Of a stretch of 32,241 nucleotides of DNA, positions 8,346 through 18,310 are shown piece by piece. The stretch's first letter is position 1. Each line of letters starts with the position of its first letter. Position numbers and translations under genes: made by a program. The stretch covers positions 1-32,241 of the forward strand of contig NC_090610.1 of the NCBI RefSeq assembly GCF_004359215.1. Direction: 5' to 3'. A model generated the notes under the pieces. The model made no database searches. It saw nothing but the letters and a program-made list of their open reading frames with translations, and was not told the DNA's origin. Source of the stretch: Bremia lactucae (Eukaryota; Oomycota; Peronosporomycetes; Peronosporales; Peronosporaceae).

Positions 8346-9810
8346 GGCGGAGACGCCCAACATAAATGTAGGATGCGTACGCATTCTACGAGCAGCTCGA
8401 TCGTGTACGCATTGTGTAACGGGTCATATGCATGTGACTGGTGTACTGACACACTAAGGATATTTTGATTTTGTCGTATAGTCGGGATGTGTGTAAGTAC
8501 ATCGGGGTATATAGCTGGGCTTACCAATATGACTCAGCTAGGTACGAACGACACGTGTCCGCACCTCAAGTACGGAGTATTGGTATTCAGTAGTAGTAAA
8601 ATAGTAGCATTTAGTAGCCTGATTTATCACTAGTTAGACTGCTAAAAGATCTCAATATAAAACAGTTTTGAACTTCCTCTGTGAGTTGCTGTGTGACTCT
8701 GTCACACATTGCCTTGGCGATGTCATAGGCAATGGAATCCCGTATGAAACGGACTACTGCTTCTCTAGCCAACAAGAAATCACCTGCTGACTCGCTTTTA
8801 TTTTGTTTTCAGCGCGACCGGCTCGCACTGCTGAGATTTTAATCTCTTCATTATTGTCGTTCTTATTAATAATATTGTTTTCGATGCCCTGTTTTCAGCA
8901 ATGTCGTCAAAGTCAGTAATAGCGTTATTGTTATTACTGAGTTTGTCCACTTCAATGTTTATTTAATCAACATAGGCATCCTTCGCATTGACCTTAGTGT
9001 TAATACGTGATGAGCAAGAGCTAGAAGGCTCTTTGTCGAGCGAGTCCCTCCCCCCTGAATTAGAGTCACTCTCAAACAAGGTGGGTATACGTGGGTGGCG
9101 TAAGCCATTTAGAAGACTCAGCTGCTGTGAAAACAAAGAGTCTTGCCTCGAACTTGATGAACTTGAGAGGACTTAAGCCAGTGATGTATGCTTTGTAGAA
9201 GCATGCACTGAATTGTTATTGGCAAATCCTATCATCGGCAAGAACTCGCTTCAACTCTTAAAAGACTGGACGTACCCGCGAAGTATCTCTTCGAGAAATC
9301 AACTTGCATTCTTTGTCTGGCCATCTGATTAAAAGTTGACATTTTCAACTGTGTCCCAAGTGATTATAATACAGTTTGCCAAAATCCGCTGTGATTTTAG
9401 GGTCTCGATCTAAGACCAATTCATAGGGTAACCCATGGAGTCGAAATATCGTGTCAATAAAGACACGAGCACAACCTAGGGCTGTGATCGACTCCGGAAC
9501 AGCAGCATGATGTACCATCTTGCTAAAACGGTTAACAAAACAAGAATACCATTAATCTTGTGGATGTCTTCGGGGAATCCGAAGACGAAGTCCATGGATA
9601 CGGACTGTCAACACTCTGCCCGAATAGGCAGACGTTGTATCGGAGCACGGGATAAAGCGCTGGGCTTTACCCGTTGACAAGCTTCGCAAGCATGTATGTA
9701 CTTGCGAACGAACTCATACTGGCGTGGCCAATAGAAGTCGCGACTTATCGTAAGATAAGTCTTCTCACGTCCACGATGACCACTTATTGGTGCATCTTAA
9801 TTCTCATATA
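8300..9810 (-). pseudogene. Integrase of element C
   Basis: From 9810 downwards: the zinc-binding part (SGHRGREKTY, then CEACQRVKP near 9690), then the core with first Asp in SMDFVFGFP (GAC at 9592-9590). The second Asp is in VLDRDPKIT (about 9395). The third site reads DGQTK instead of DGQTE (codon 9313-9311). After that come SVHASTKHT, NGLRHPRIPTLF and a long acidic/asparagine-rich linker, then YVGRLRPYHQHEAS near 8340. Several stops and frameshifts are present (for example after the second Asp). The enzyme would be inactive both from frame damage and from the Lys at the catalytic Glu. Confidence 0.8.
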
Positions 9811-9979
9811 TGATGCGTAATCGCAAGTCATTATGGGTAAGCATGACGACACGAGGTGTGTCGCCAGCAATGACTGTATAATATAATAAACATTGCGTGT
9901 TGTATATCGATCTGTTGAGGATCGATACAATTTCGACAATCCATTTAAGGATTGTTGGGATGGATTTCTAAGGTAATCC

Positions 9980-10510
9980 ATTAATTCTTTAGAAGCCTTA
10001 CTTTCTAAAAAGCTTTTCTAACGTCGTCGAGAAATGTTGACGATGGACCACTAATTGTTGCAACAGTGGCCTTACGCTCACTATTGATTTACACAGCCGG
10101 CTCAAATTGGACCGGCACGAAAAGGCATCAGCGACAACGTTAAGTCGTTCTAGTTTCTACTCCACGGAGAAGTTATACTCCGCGAAGACAGAAAACTCTC
10201 TCGCCATTCTTTGCGAGAGGTGTGATTCTTTTTTTTACGGCCGTGCGTAAAGATGATGGTCCGCATATACAATGAACGGTCTATCTCCCAAGAGATAGAC
10301 CCTAAACTTAGCCAGTGCGTATTTAATAACAAGGGGTTCCTTGTCATGGGCTGAATAGTTGCGTTCAACTGGTTGAAGCTGACGCGATTGATATTAGATG
10401 ACGTGCTCTGCGCCGTCTGTGTCATACTGCATTTACGCACAGCCAATTGCAAAATCGCTGGCGTCACAGACCACATGAAAAGGTCGGTCTTGGTCGGCAA
10501 TCGCCAGAAT
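9980..10510 (-). pseudogene. RNase H of element C, frameshifted
   Basis: The minus strand carries the expected blocks DASDFAIGCA, LAKFRVYLLGDRPFI and a broken SLRTA block in changing frames between about 10500 and 10150. The coding is visibly the same as 28350-28745 on the plus strand (element G). The domain would remove the RNA strand during reverse transcription. It follows RT directly and precedes the integrase, the Ty3/gypsy order. It has multiple frame breaks and is not functional. Confidence 0.7.
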
Positions 10511-11160
10511 TGGCGATTGCACCAAGCTTTTCTTGATATTCTCCAAGGAACGCTGACAGTCAGCGTTTTAATGACAATTTAAGTGTTAGAACCTTTCGGG
10601 CCTGGGTACGATGTAATTCAACATCCGACTTTCCGTTTATGGCTCTGCTCTGAACAAAAAAGTCATCAAAAAAGCTCAGTGCAAAATCTCGCACCGATCT
10701 CAATAGATTGGTTACACATCTGTTAAATGTCGCAGTGGCATTTCTAAGTCTCTGTTGCATGACACTCCAATAGCATACCGCTTGGGGTGCTTACTGCTGT
10801 GAACGGAATATCCTGTTAACGCATAAGGAACTGATAGTCCATCCTCCAGATCCATTGACGAAAAGATAGTACTCTTTGACATATCATCAATATTACGTCA
10901 TTTTTGTGGTATCGGCGTTTGAGCCGATACTGTTGCAGCGTTCCGTTTTTTAATACATGCACGATCCGCTAACTTCCGGTTGCTTTACGCACGCAGAAGG
11001 TCTGAAAGCTATCTGGGGAAGTTGATTTTTCACATGGACCGCTGATAAGCGTTCGGCAATAAATTTGTCGATCGCTATTACTTGTTCACGAGGCAATGGC
11101 CATTGCTTCATTACACAGTATGTCGAACCTGCGAGTTTGGTCGATTTTTGTGTTGAGTGT
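10510..11160 (-). pseudogene. Reverse transcriptase of element C
   Basis: Minus-strand RT with FCVRKA, an SSMDLEDG-like block, and then NATATFNRCVTNLLRSV and SFFDDFFVQSRA (about 10690-10640). The catalytic YxDD motif is present as FFDD, with both aspartates kept. The frame is interrupted between blocks (for example 10780-11100), so the protein is broken although the catalytic box survives. It belongs with the RTs of E and G by sequence. Confidence 0.8.
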
Positions 11161-11776
11161 CTTTATCCTTAGGCAACTCGCACGGTACGTCTTCAGGGAA
11201 GACATCCTTTAATGCCTGTAAATCGTTATATGAAGGGTATGTCTTCAAAGACTCCCAGGATTGGGACGTAAAACGTTCAATCCGAGCCTTCTCATCGAAG
11301 ACACTTTCGTCCATCGATGAGCTAATGCGAATCCGTTCTTTCATAGAAAATACTATTGCCGACCAAATATCGGCCACGTAGTTGTCATCTGTGACAAGCA
11401 CGCAGATATGCTTGACTTTGCAACTACGTAGACCACGCAAGAACGGTTTCGGTTCTAGCGTTGGCAATTGAATTATCTCCGAAGTTAGCCTCGGAGGCGC
11501 TAATAAATCAAGTGTATAAGCGCCTAAGTCCAACCCAGCTCGGAGAGACTCGTGTAGTGAATAGGACGATGACAAGTAGTCATGCGTCCAATGGTCCTGC
11601 ACAGAGCCGAGAGCCTGTGGCAGTAGGTAGAGAACTGACAGGAAATCAAGCGTCGCAAGAATCGGCACAGAGCCTAGAGCCTGCCGACAGAGCAACGGCA
11701 CCTTCTTCCAGGTCAAAGGTCTTGGTGACTCGGAAAACGAGTGTCTGACAATTAAGGATGACCAAAGGCACATCAA
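11160..11776 (-). pseudogene. Protease-RT spacer of element C with tandem repeat
   Basis: An open minus-strand frame (about 221 codons) ends in SWESLKTYPSYNDL, LKDVFPEDVPCELPKDK, the entry to RT. It carries a 66-bp direct repeat (acagagcc-agagcctg at 11601 and 11667) encoding ALGSV twice. No protease is visible upstream: at about 11776-11813 the element is cut and plus-strand element D begins. Spacing to the FFDD box fits the family. Confidence 0.7.
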
Positions 11777-11813
11777 AACGAGTGACCTTTGGATCAGTCC
11801 CGGTCAAAGAAGA

Positions 11814-12372
11814 CTAGCTACTGACCGATACGAGTACTACAAACAGGCACTCATTAGAGAGTCCGATGTAGCCAAAACGGCTGTAAGCAACCCAAGCGGT
11901 ATGCTTTGGGAGTGGCTTGTGATCTTCGAAGGGTTGAAAAACGCACCAGCGACATTCAACCGAGTGATGGCTCACGTGATGCGTCAGCACCGTGCCTACG
12001 CACCCCATTACTTTGACGATGTATTCGTGCATAGTAGGGCCGAGGACGGGCTGAGCGCAATAGAGTCGCACAAGCGTTATTTAGACGCTGTGTTGCAGAC
12101 TTTGAAGGACGCCCAATTGTATGTCAACTTGCAAAAATGCGTCATAGGGGTCCCCGAGATACATGTGCTGGGTTGCATCGTTGGTACACATGGTGACGAG
12201 CACACCCAAACAAGGTAGAATCAGTACAGGAATGGCCATCCCACGGCATGTGAAGGATTTGCGCCAATTCCTAGGGCTCGCTAATTACTTGCATAAATAT
12301 AGCAAGAATTATGCTGAGCAAACTAAATCATATTCTGACCTCCTTAAAATGAAGCAGAATGGGTTTGGTTAA
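11814..12372 (+). pseudogene. Reverse transcriptase of element D (5'-truncated)
   Basis: Begins inside RT at DRYEYYKQALIRES, so everything upstream (LTR, gag, protease, RT N-terminus) is missing. The blocks NPSGMLWEWLV, GLKNAPATFNRVM and the catalytic YFDDVFVHSRAE (YFDD at 12009-12020) are intact. LYVNLQKCV and VLGCIVGTHG follow. A frame change occurs near 12215 before LRQFLGLANYLHKYSKNYAE. Residues differ clearly from the C/E/G type, so this is a separate family. Confidence 0.85.
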
Positions 12373-12860
12373 AATAAAAGGATGATGCGTTCACATCAGT
12401 GAAGCAATCTCTTGTAGCGGCACCGGTCTTGGCATTTTAGTTTTGGATGAGTGGCGTCTTCTTCGATGCAAGTAATTTTGCTATCGGAGTTTGCCAGCCG
12501 CGGATGAGGCCTGCGTTGTCTGCGTCATGTCTTTTCAGTCCCGGCTATTCAAAGCCGCGGAACTGAATTACCCCGTGCATGACAAAGAGCTAGTTTCAAT
12601 AAAGTATGCTCTTGTCATGTTTCGCGTGCACCTATTGGGCACCAAACTATTTGTGGTTTCTATGGATCACGCACCACTTCGGACCGCAATAAACTCACCG
12701 CACCTCTCGCCTAGCATGGCAAGATGGCTCACATTCTTCTCTCAATTTAATTTTAGAGTTAAATATAAGCCGGGTAAGTCGAATGGCTTGGCTGACGCTT
12801 TATCGCGCAGACGAGACTTCGAGGTTAGCCACCAGGAAAGTGTGTCTAGTGCGAAAGCAC
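12373..12860 (+). pseudogene. RNase H of element D
   Basis: After a degenerate stretch that still reads FTSVKQSLVAAPVL and FFDASNFAIG, the long open frame from 12491 gives SFQSRLFKAAELNYPVHDKE, LVMFRVHLLGTKLFV and SMDHAPLRTAINSPHL. It ends at NFRVKYKPGKSNGLADALSR. This is a standard Ty3/gypsy RNase H with its C-terminal DALSRR box. One stop and a frameshift lie near 12440-12500. Confidence 0.85.
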
Positions 12861-14270
12861 AATTTCAGCCGTCACCATTGGCAGCCATGAAGGAATACCA
12901 CGTGACGAGCTCATTAGCCTTTGAAATAGAAGAGAGCTACAGTCAGGACGACCATTATCGCCTGCTGTTGGATCACTTTGGTGGACGAAAGGACGAAATG
13001 TGACCCTTCCGTTGCACCTGAAAGCTATTTTAGCTACAGTGATGGCCTGTTGTGGCATCAGCTGTATCCTTGTGATCCCTTGAGAATCTTTGTGCCTGAT
13101 GACACAGGTATTAAGCTGATAGTCCTTCACGAGTCTCATGATGCGCCATCAAAAGGGCATGTGGGCCGTGAAAAGGCATTCTTACGAGTGTCAGAGGAAT
13201 TTTGGTGGCGACACCTATGTAGATGGGTGGCCATCTATATTCGCTTATGCGAGCAGTGTCAGCACATATAGCCTGCATCGTCCAGCAGTGCGCCACTGAA
13301 GCCGCTACCGATTCCAACCAACTGTTGGAAGTCAGTAAGTCTAAACTTCATGTTTCGCATGTTGCCCGATCATAAGGGTCGGACGGGCTCGTCGTCTTTC
13401 TAGACAGACTGAGCAAAATTGTGCATTTAGCACCATGTAAGACATCGATCACAGGCAAGGAGGCAGCTCTCTTGTTCCTGGATCGTGTATACCGACGACA
13501 CGGGATGGCGAAATGTGTTCGAACTGCTAAGTAGCAAGCCCCACATGTCGACCGCAGATCATCCCCAGACCGAAGGCCAAACAAAACGTGCCAATCGGGT
13601 CGTGGCGAATATCTTACGAGCTATGACAACTTCAATAAAATGAAGCAAGCAATTGTTTTTTGTGGAGTTCGCAATAAATAACAGTCCACGCTAGTACTGG
13701 TGACACACTATTTCTTATACATAGACTACGCCGTTCTCGGATGCCAGTCTCGTTTGTGCGCAGCCCGAGTCTTAGTGGGAAGGCCTTAACTATGCTCGGT
13801 GCGAAAGAAGTACATAGTTTCGTCCATATGACGATGACCATGAAGGTATCATCTCAAAGACAGATACTTGCCCTAGTGACCCTGTCAAATTGGCAGTAGT
13901 CAATAAAACTACGCCTTATGACCGACCTGTTGGCGGTATCATACACAAGTTTGATGCTAAAAGCGTGAGTAAGGTTCAACGCTTGGTGGATGAGCGACTA
14001 GCCATCACACGTAAAGTCCGTGTCGCAAATGCAAACGCACCGGACAAACAAAAAAATATGCGGACCGAAATGGTCGCAAAAATATTGAACGCTTTAGAGT
14101 GGGTGGCAAAGTACTATTAAGTTCTGCTACCCTACCCAAAAAAGCAATTTCTGTACTACATGGAGTTACTACGAAGTTGTTGCCGCGTTTAATTGGGCTC
14201 TTTACTAGGTAGAAGAGGATGGAGACCTTAATTATAGGCTCACCTTTCTCCCGTATATAAAGATGCATTC
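12861..14270 (+). pseudogene. Integrase of element D
   Basis: Zinc-binding module HESHDAPSKGHVGREKAF with LCEQCQ is at about 13129-13265. The core reads SLNFMF at 13338-13355, with Asn (AAC, 13344-13346) where the first catalytic Asp belongs. VVFLDRLSKIVHLAPC and FLDRVYRRHGMA follow. The segment that should hold the second Asp (SDRDP) is deleted at about 13506. Then MSTADHPQTEGQTKRANRVV has Lys (13584-13586) at the catalytic Glu. The C-terminal part runs through RLVDERLAITRKVRV to KLLPRLIGLF near 14185, the GPY/F-type block. It is inactive on three counts. Confidence 0.85.
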
Positions 14271-14915
14271 CGTATTTTACATGGGTCGTCTAAACGGTAT
14301 GTAGACCCAAATGAGGTAACATACCCCGATCCGTCTAAGGAGACCGATGATGACGCCGACTGTGAGTCGAGCGTCGTTCGGGTCAGGGAGACGGAGACCG
14401 CGGAAAACTATCAGCCGACCGACTCCTCCCACCACGAGTAGGACTCGGAGAGTGAGGGAGATCACGCAAGTAACGCGGATCCCTCCTTATTATCTTACCC
14501 AGAAGGTCCAAGCGAGTTTTCAGGTGTTCATAACGCTGACGAACCTTCGCTCAGACATCATAAAGATCCGAGGTCAGTTGCAAGACTTGACTGTCGAGAT
14601 TCACAATACGTCGTTTAGCACCGCTTGACGCCGGCGACTGAACGGAAGAAGGTAAGGCAGCCACGACTAGGATGGCGAGATCGCCGCTCCTATCAGGCGC
14701 CGCCTGCACTAATGGAGGCGGGTGGGAATCAACGCTTTCTTGTTAGTAGCTTGCTTGCCCACCGCTCCGTGGGGCAATGGTATCAGGTCCTCGTCCAATG
14801 GAGAGGTTACCCGAAGTGTGACGACTCTTGGGAACCGATCGATACCCTTCGTATTGATCTGCCCGACTTAATAATTGCCAATGAAAAGGAGCACCAGCTG
14901 CGCCTGCTGCCCTAG
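14271..14915 (+). pseudogene. Acidic linker and chromodomain of element D
   Basis: An acidic linker (KETDDDADCESS, DSESEGDHASN) leads to PPALMEAGGNQRFLVSSLL and the chromodomain core WYQVLVQWRGYPKCDDSWEP at about 14785-14838. It ends DLPDLIIANEKEHQ before a stop at 14913-14915. It is sense to pol, as in chromoviruses, and would bind methylated histone tails. The linker has frame changes near 14430 and 14620; the chromodomain itself is clean. Confidence 0.85.
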
Positions 14916-15343
14916 TCTCAAATGGACTAGCAAAAGCAGCGTTATGGGAAGCAATAGAGGGTACAGTACCGCCCCTAATTTCCTTCACACGCAAGCGGGA
15001 GAAATTTGTTGCGACCGCTGTTCCATCGCATCGGAATGCGGAAGAATGCGGTGCGTGAATTCCGCCTCGTGGTGGTCAACCGTTTCATCTTAACGCAACA
15101 CAATTGGGATCGGGAAAATATGACTAAGCGATATTCTCTGAGCCTTCCATGGTTTAAAGACGCCATAATATTTATGAGCGTCTAGAAGGCCGCACTCTAA
15201 GAGCGACGCTCTTGGCCCGTTTAAACGAGGCCATTTTAAATGGAGAAGGTATCAGTGATATGCCACCTTCACATAGCGACGTTCAAACCGACTGGCTTTT
15301 GACACCGAATGAGCACGTTCAAGTGTCGTCGGCAGAGCTTTAG
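14916..15343 (+). pseudogene. Post-chromodomain sense extension of element D
   Basis: Downstream of the chromodomain the plus strand again codes in pieces. ISFTRKREKFVATAVPSHRN comes first, then REFRLVVVNRFILTQHNWDR and MTKRYSLSLPWFKDAI. After a one-base shift near 15170 it continues YERLEGRTLRATLLARLNEA and DWLLTPNEHVQVSSAEL to a TAG at 15341-15343. I do not recognise this domain. It is either an extra C-terminal Pol domain or a separate ORF. Its stop is one base from the stop of the antisense frame coming the other way. Confidence 0.5.
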
Positions 15344-15344
15344 G

Positions 15345-15835
15345 CTAAAAATGCTTTATGTGAGAACCATTATGGATAATGGTCGGAGCATAAGGCGTTG
15401 TGGATTTACCCAACGAAAAAGCGGCTGCGCATTTATGGGCAGCGCTCTCGTTACCTGTCGCTGCGCTATCCAGCGCAGACGACGAGACATCATTCGTAAT
15501 TGTTGCTGTTTCCATGTTGTGAGCCATGAGAGAAGTTTGGATGAGCAATAATGCGCCATCATCCTTCCTCATGAATTCGTTGTCCGCATCACTACTATGA
15601 GGTGACGGCAACGGTGTCGACTCATTGTAGTCGACAATGAGCGACGGATCAACATCCTCACTGTTAAAAAGAGGTGATTTCTTAAGCCCTGTTAACGCGA
15701 CAGCAGCAGTAGCTGTCGGCGTTTCGACTAAGGCATTGGACGTCGCCGACGTGTTAACGCGGTGCGTGCGCTTAGTGCGAGGTTGAGCAGGTGTCTACGC
15801 AGACGACCCACCAACGTGGCCCTTTTAGGTGGCAT
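15345..15835 (-). pseudogene. Antisense ORF of element D (family Z)
   Basis: On the minus strand ATG at 15835 opens MPPKRAT. After one frameshift and a TAG near 15798, an uninterrupted 150-codon frame runs to a TAG at 15347-15345: PRTKRTHRVNTSATSNALVE, SEDVDPSLIVDYNESTPL, DSAATGNESAAHKCAAA. The plus strand here is full of stops, so this is the better coding frame. Product unknown, with a basic N-terminus and a Ser/Thr/Ala-rich body. It starts about 120 bp inside the polypurine tract, as the antisense ORFs of the other families do. Confidence 0.5.
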
Positions 15836-15954
15836 ATTTGGCACCGTGTATGGAAGCACAGGTCGCTAGAGGGACTGAGAGAGCTAACGGCATGTTAAGC
15901 AGCTCGCAGTTCCTCGCACCTCTTTGACGAATTAAAAATCTAAATTCGTTCTAT

Positions 15955-15968
15955 AAGGGGGAGAATGG
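15955..15968 (+). other. Polypurine tract of element D
   Basis: aagggggagaatgg immediately precedes the TG start of the LTR at 15969. It is the primer site for second-strand synthesis and confirms that the LTR is D's 3' LTR. Confidence 0.75.
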
Positions 15969-16270
15969 TGTAACAAACTAAATTTGCCGTAGTGTTACAC
16001 AGTCCCCGTAAAGTACACTTGGTGTACTTAAGGGGATAATCAGTAAATTAGTAAAGTAATTAGACCCACTACTCGGGTGTGGTTCACACTTGTGACCAAC
16101 CCTTGTGTATGTGATGCAAATAGGTGCATTCACATTAGAAGGGATGACGCCTTGCGTTATCCGTTACGCAAGGTATCTAGAAAGATATGCTCAATTAGAT
16201 CTATCTAACTAAAAACTCTTTAAGTCTATAAGTCTTCTTCTGACTCAAGGAGCGACGTTTCTCCGCTACA
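15969..16270 (+). repeat. Family Z LTR (302 bp)
   Basis: Starts TGTAACAAACTAAATTTGCC and ends CTCCGCTACA. A polypurine tract lies on its left, and a primer-binding-like TGGAAGCACTCG plus gag lie on its right, so it is D's 3' LTR and F's 5' LTR at once. The first 31 bp open with TGTAAC and close with GTTACA, an inverted pair. The last 70 bp resemble the end of the family X LTR (AGTCT-AAGTCTTC-TCTGACT, GGAGCGA), while the first part is unrelated. Confidence 0.75.
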
Positions 16271-16272
16271 CC

Positions 16273-16300
16273 TGGAAGCACTCGTAGTCAATCTACGCCT
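16273..16300 (+). other. Primer-binding site of element F
   Basis: TGGAAGCACTCGTAGTCAAT begins two bases after the LTR end. The near-identical TGGTAGCACTCGTAGTCAAT follows the family X LTR at 31278. A TGG start at this spacing is what a tRNA 3' CCA end would pair with. I could not name the tRNA. Confidence 0.55.
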
Positions 16301-16330
16301 AAGTCTACATAAGACTAAGCTTTCACTGAA

Positions 16331-17240
16331 ATGGAAACATTTCCAGATCTTTCAGAGGCGCAACACATAGCGTATGACCAGCTCAAAGCTTTATTCGGGC
16401 TTCAACATATAGAGTCATTATGCCCCAGGGACCAGAGGTCCTGCATGCAAGGCTTGAAGTTTTCATGCAACATGAATCTTCTTTGATTTTGACAGACCTT
16501 GCGGCTTCTATGCCAACTCGGTACATCTCTGTACCTGATTCAAAGCCTAAGGCTTGCTTTTTAGTTGTCAATGTGAAGCCATTTGAGGAAAAGTGGGAGA
16601 AAATCTACCTTTTTGGATCAAGCAGATGCAAATGTCCATTTACTCTGCCTTTTCTTAACAGAACTACTATAGGTGGCTATGGCTAATTTTAAGCTCGGAG
16701 GTAGAGCGATGGAGTGGGCACTCCCGTGCAGCACGTCCACAAACGACGCTTTTTTTCCTCATGGCATTCACTGAAGTAGCAAATCACCGGCATGTTTGCA
16801 CCGCCTGATCTGGTTTTTCGCATGCATCACGGCTCATAGCGACTCGATAGGGTAAACGAGCCCTAGGGGGATATGTCCTGGAGTTGAGAACTCTCATTGC
16901 ATCTATGCATCAAGACCCGGTACAAGAAGCAATTGCCGAAACAATCTTTGTGGGGGGTCTCACTGAGGAAGTTGCTCAGACGAAATTATTCCAATCCCAC
17001 CCTGCTACTTTGAAAAATGCAGTTACCATAGCGCTACGCGCTGAATTAGACTTTAAGTCTGCTCGTGCTAGCGCGCCTGGTTACCGTACAAGCTCTTCGA
17101 CACATAAGTACCGTCTAATAGGCCGTAACCCATTGATCTAAGCCTTGTAAGAAAGGAGAAGAAGCACTTCAAGCTGTGGAACAGCATAAGAACATCCATA
17201 GATGTTATATGTGCAAAAGCACGAAACATTTACGCTGTAA
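16331..17240 (+). pseudogene. gag of element F, degenerate and 3'-truncated
   Basis: METFPDLSEAQ starts at 16331, with a frame change at about 16420 into MPQGPEVLHARLEVFMQHES, then ASMPTRYISVPDSK. Later blocks are RTLIASMHQDPVQEAIAE, SHPATLKNAVTIALRAELDF, and a zinc-knuckle start RCYMCKSTKHL near 17200. The same gag is better preserved at 31336-32241 and, on the minus strand, at 24857-24060. It is cut at about 17240, where the integrase of element E (minus) is joined. Confidence 0.8.
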
Positions 17241-17242
17241 AT

Positions 17243-17860
17243 TAAGGGTCTCGATCTGAGACCAGCTCACGGGGTACCCATGAAGTCGAACTATCGTGTC
17301 AGCAAAGACACGAGCACAGCCTTTGTCTGTGATCGACTCCGGGACGGCACAAAAATATACCATCTTGCTAAAACGATCAACGAAAACGAGAATATAATAA
17401 TTCTTTTGGTTGTCTTCGGGGAATCCGAAGACATCACCCATAGATACGGATTTTGCCAACACTCTGCCATAACAAGCAGAGGTTTTAATGGAGCACGGGA
17501 CGAGGTACTGGGCTTTACCCGTTGACAAAATTTGCAAGCACGTACGTACCTGCGGACGAACTCACACTGGCGTGGCCAGTAAAAGGCGCGACTTATCATG
17601 AGATAAGTCTCCTCATGTACACGATGACCACTTTTTGGTGCATCGAGGGACTCATACATAATGCGTAATCGCAAATTTTTTGGGGTAGGGATGACGACAC
17701 GAGGTGTGTCGCCAGCAATGGCTGTTTAATAAAACAAACCATTGCGTGTTCTATATAGATCTGTTGAGGATCGATACAATGTCAAAAATCTTTCTAGGAT
17801 TATTGGAATGGATCTGTAAGGTAATCCATCAACCCTTTAAGAGCCTTATCTTCTTGATAA
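17243..17860 (-). pseudogene. Integrase of element E, truncated
   Basis: From high to low coordinate: ESLDAPKSGHRVHEETYLMI, FYWPRQCEFVRRYVRACKFC and QRVKPSTSSRAPLKP form the zinc-binding module. Then SMGDVFGFPED has Gly where the first catalytic Asp is expected. IIIFSFSLIVL-like out-of-frame coding follows, then VRLHGYP. The second-Asp block VSDRDP is readable out of frame just before the break at 17243. The remainder of the enzyme is missing because gag of element F abuts here. Confidence 0.8.
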
Positions 17861-18310
17861 GCTTATCTAACGTCGTCAAGTAATGTTAACGACGGTACAC
17901 TTATTGAGAAAACAGTGGTCTTATGCTCACTGTTGATTTGCGTAGCCTGTTCAAAATTGGGCCGGCGCGAAAAGGCATCAGCGACGACGTTAAGTCGTCT
18001 TGGTTTATACTTCACTCTCGCCATCCTTTGCGAGAGGTGCGAACTGTTTACAGCCGTGCGTAAAGACGCATGGTCCGTATTTACGATGAACGGTTTATCT
18101 CCCAAGAGATAGACCCTAAAATTAGCTACTTCATATTTCATGGTGAGGACAATGCGCTCTGCGCCGTCTATATCATATTGCATTTACGCACAACCGATTG
18201 CAAAATCGCTGGCGTCATAGACCACTAGCAATCGCCAGGATTGGGAATTCCAAACAAGCTTTGCTTAATGCCCTCAAAGGAACGCTGACAATCAGCGTTT
18301 CATGAACTTT
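17861..18310 (-). pseudogene. RNase H of element E
   Basis: Minus-strand frame with MQYDIDGAERIV, MKYEVANFRVYLLGDKPFIV, NTDHASLRTAVNSSHLSQRM and a shortened RVKYKPRRLNVVADAFSRRP. Part of the segment between MAR and VKYKP is missing compared with element G, a deletion of roughly 10 residues (the SFFAEYNF-type strand). Its place between RT and integrase is as expected. Confidence 0.8.

Noticed and set aside
8430..8640. A separate small gene between the antisense ORF and element C's integrase
   Set aside because: The minus strand here is the degenerate integrase C-terminal linker (NAYTIEL and YVGRLRPY blocks nearby); no independent frame is convincing.
16273..16300. A tRNA gene at the LTR-gag junction
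   Set aside because: Only the primer-binding complement is present; no cloverleaf, T-loop or anticodon arm can be drawn.
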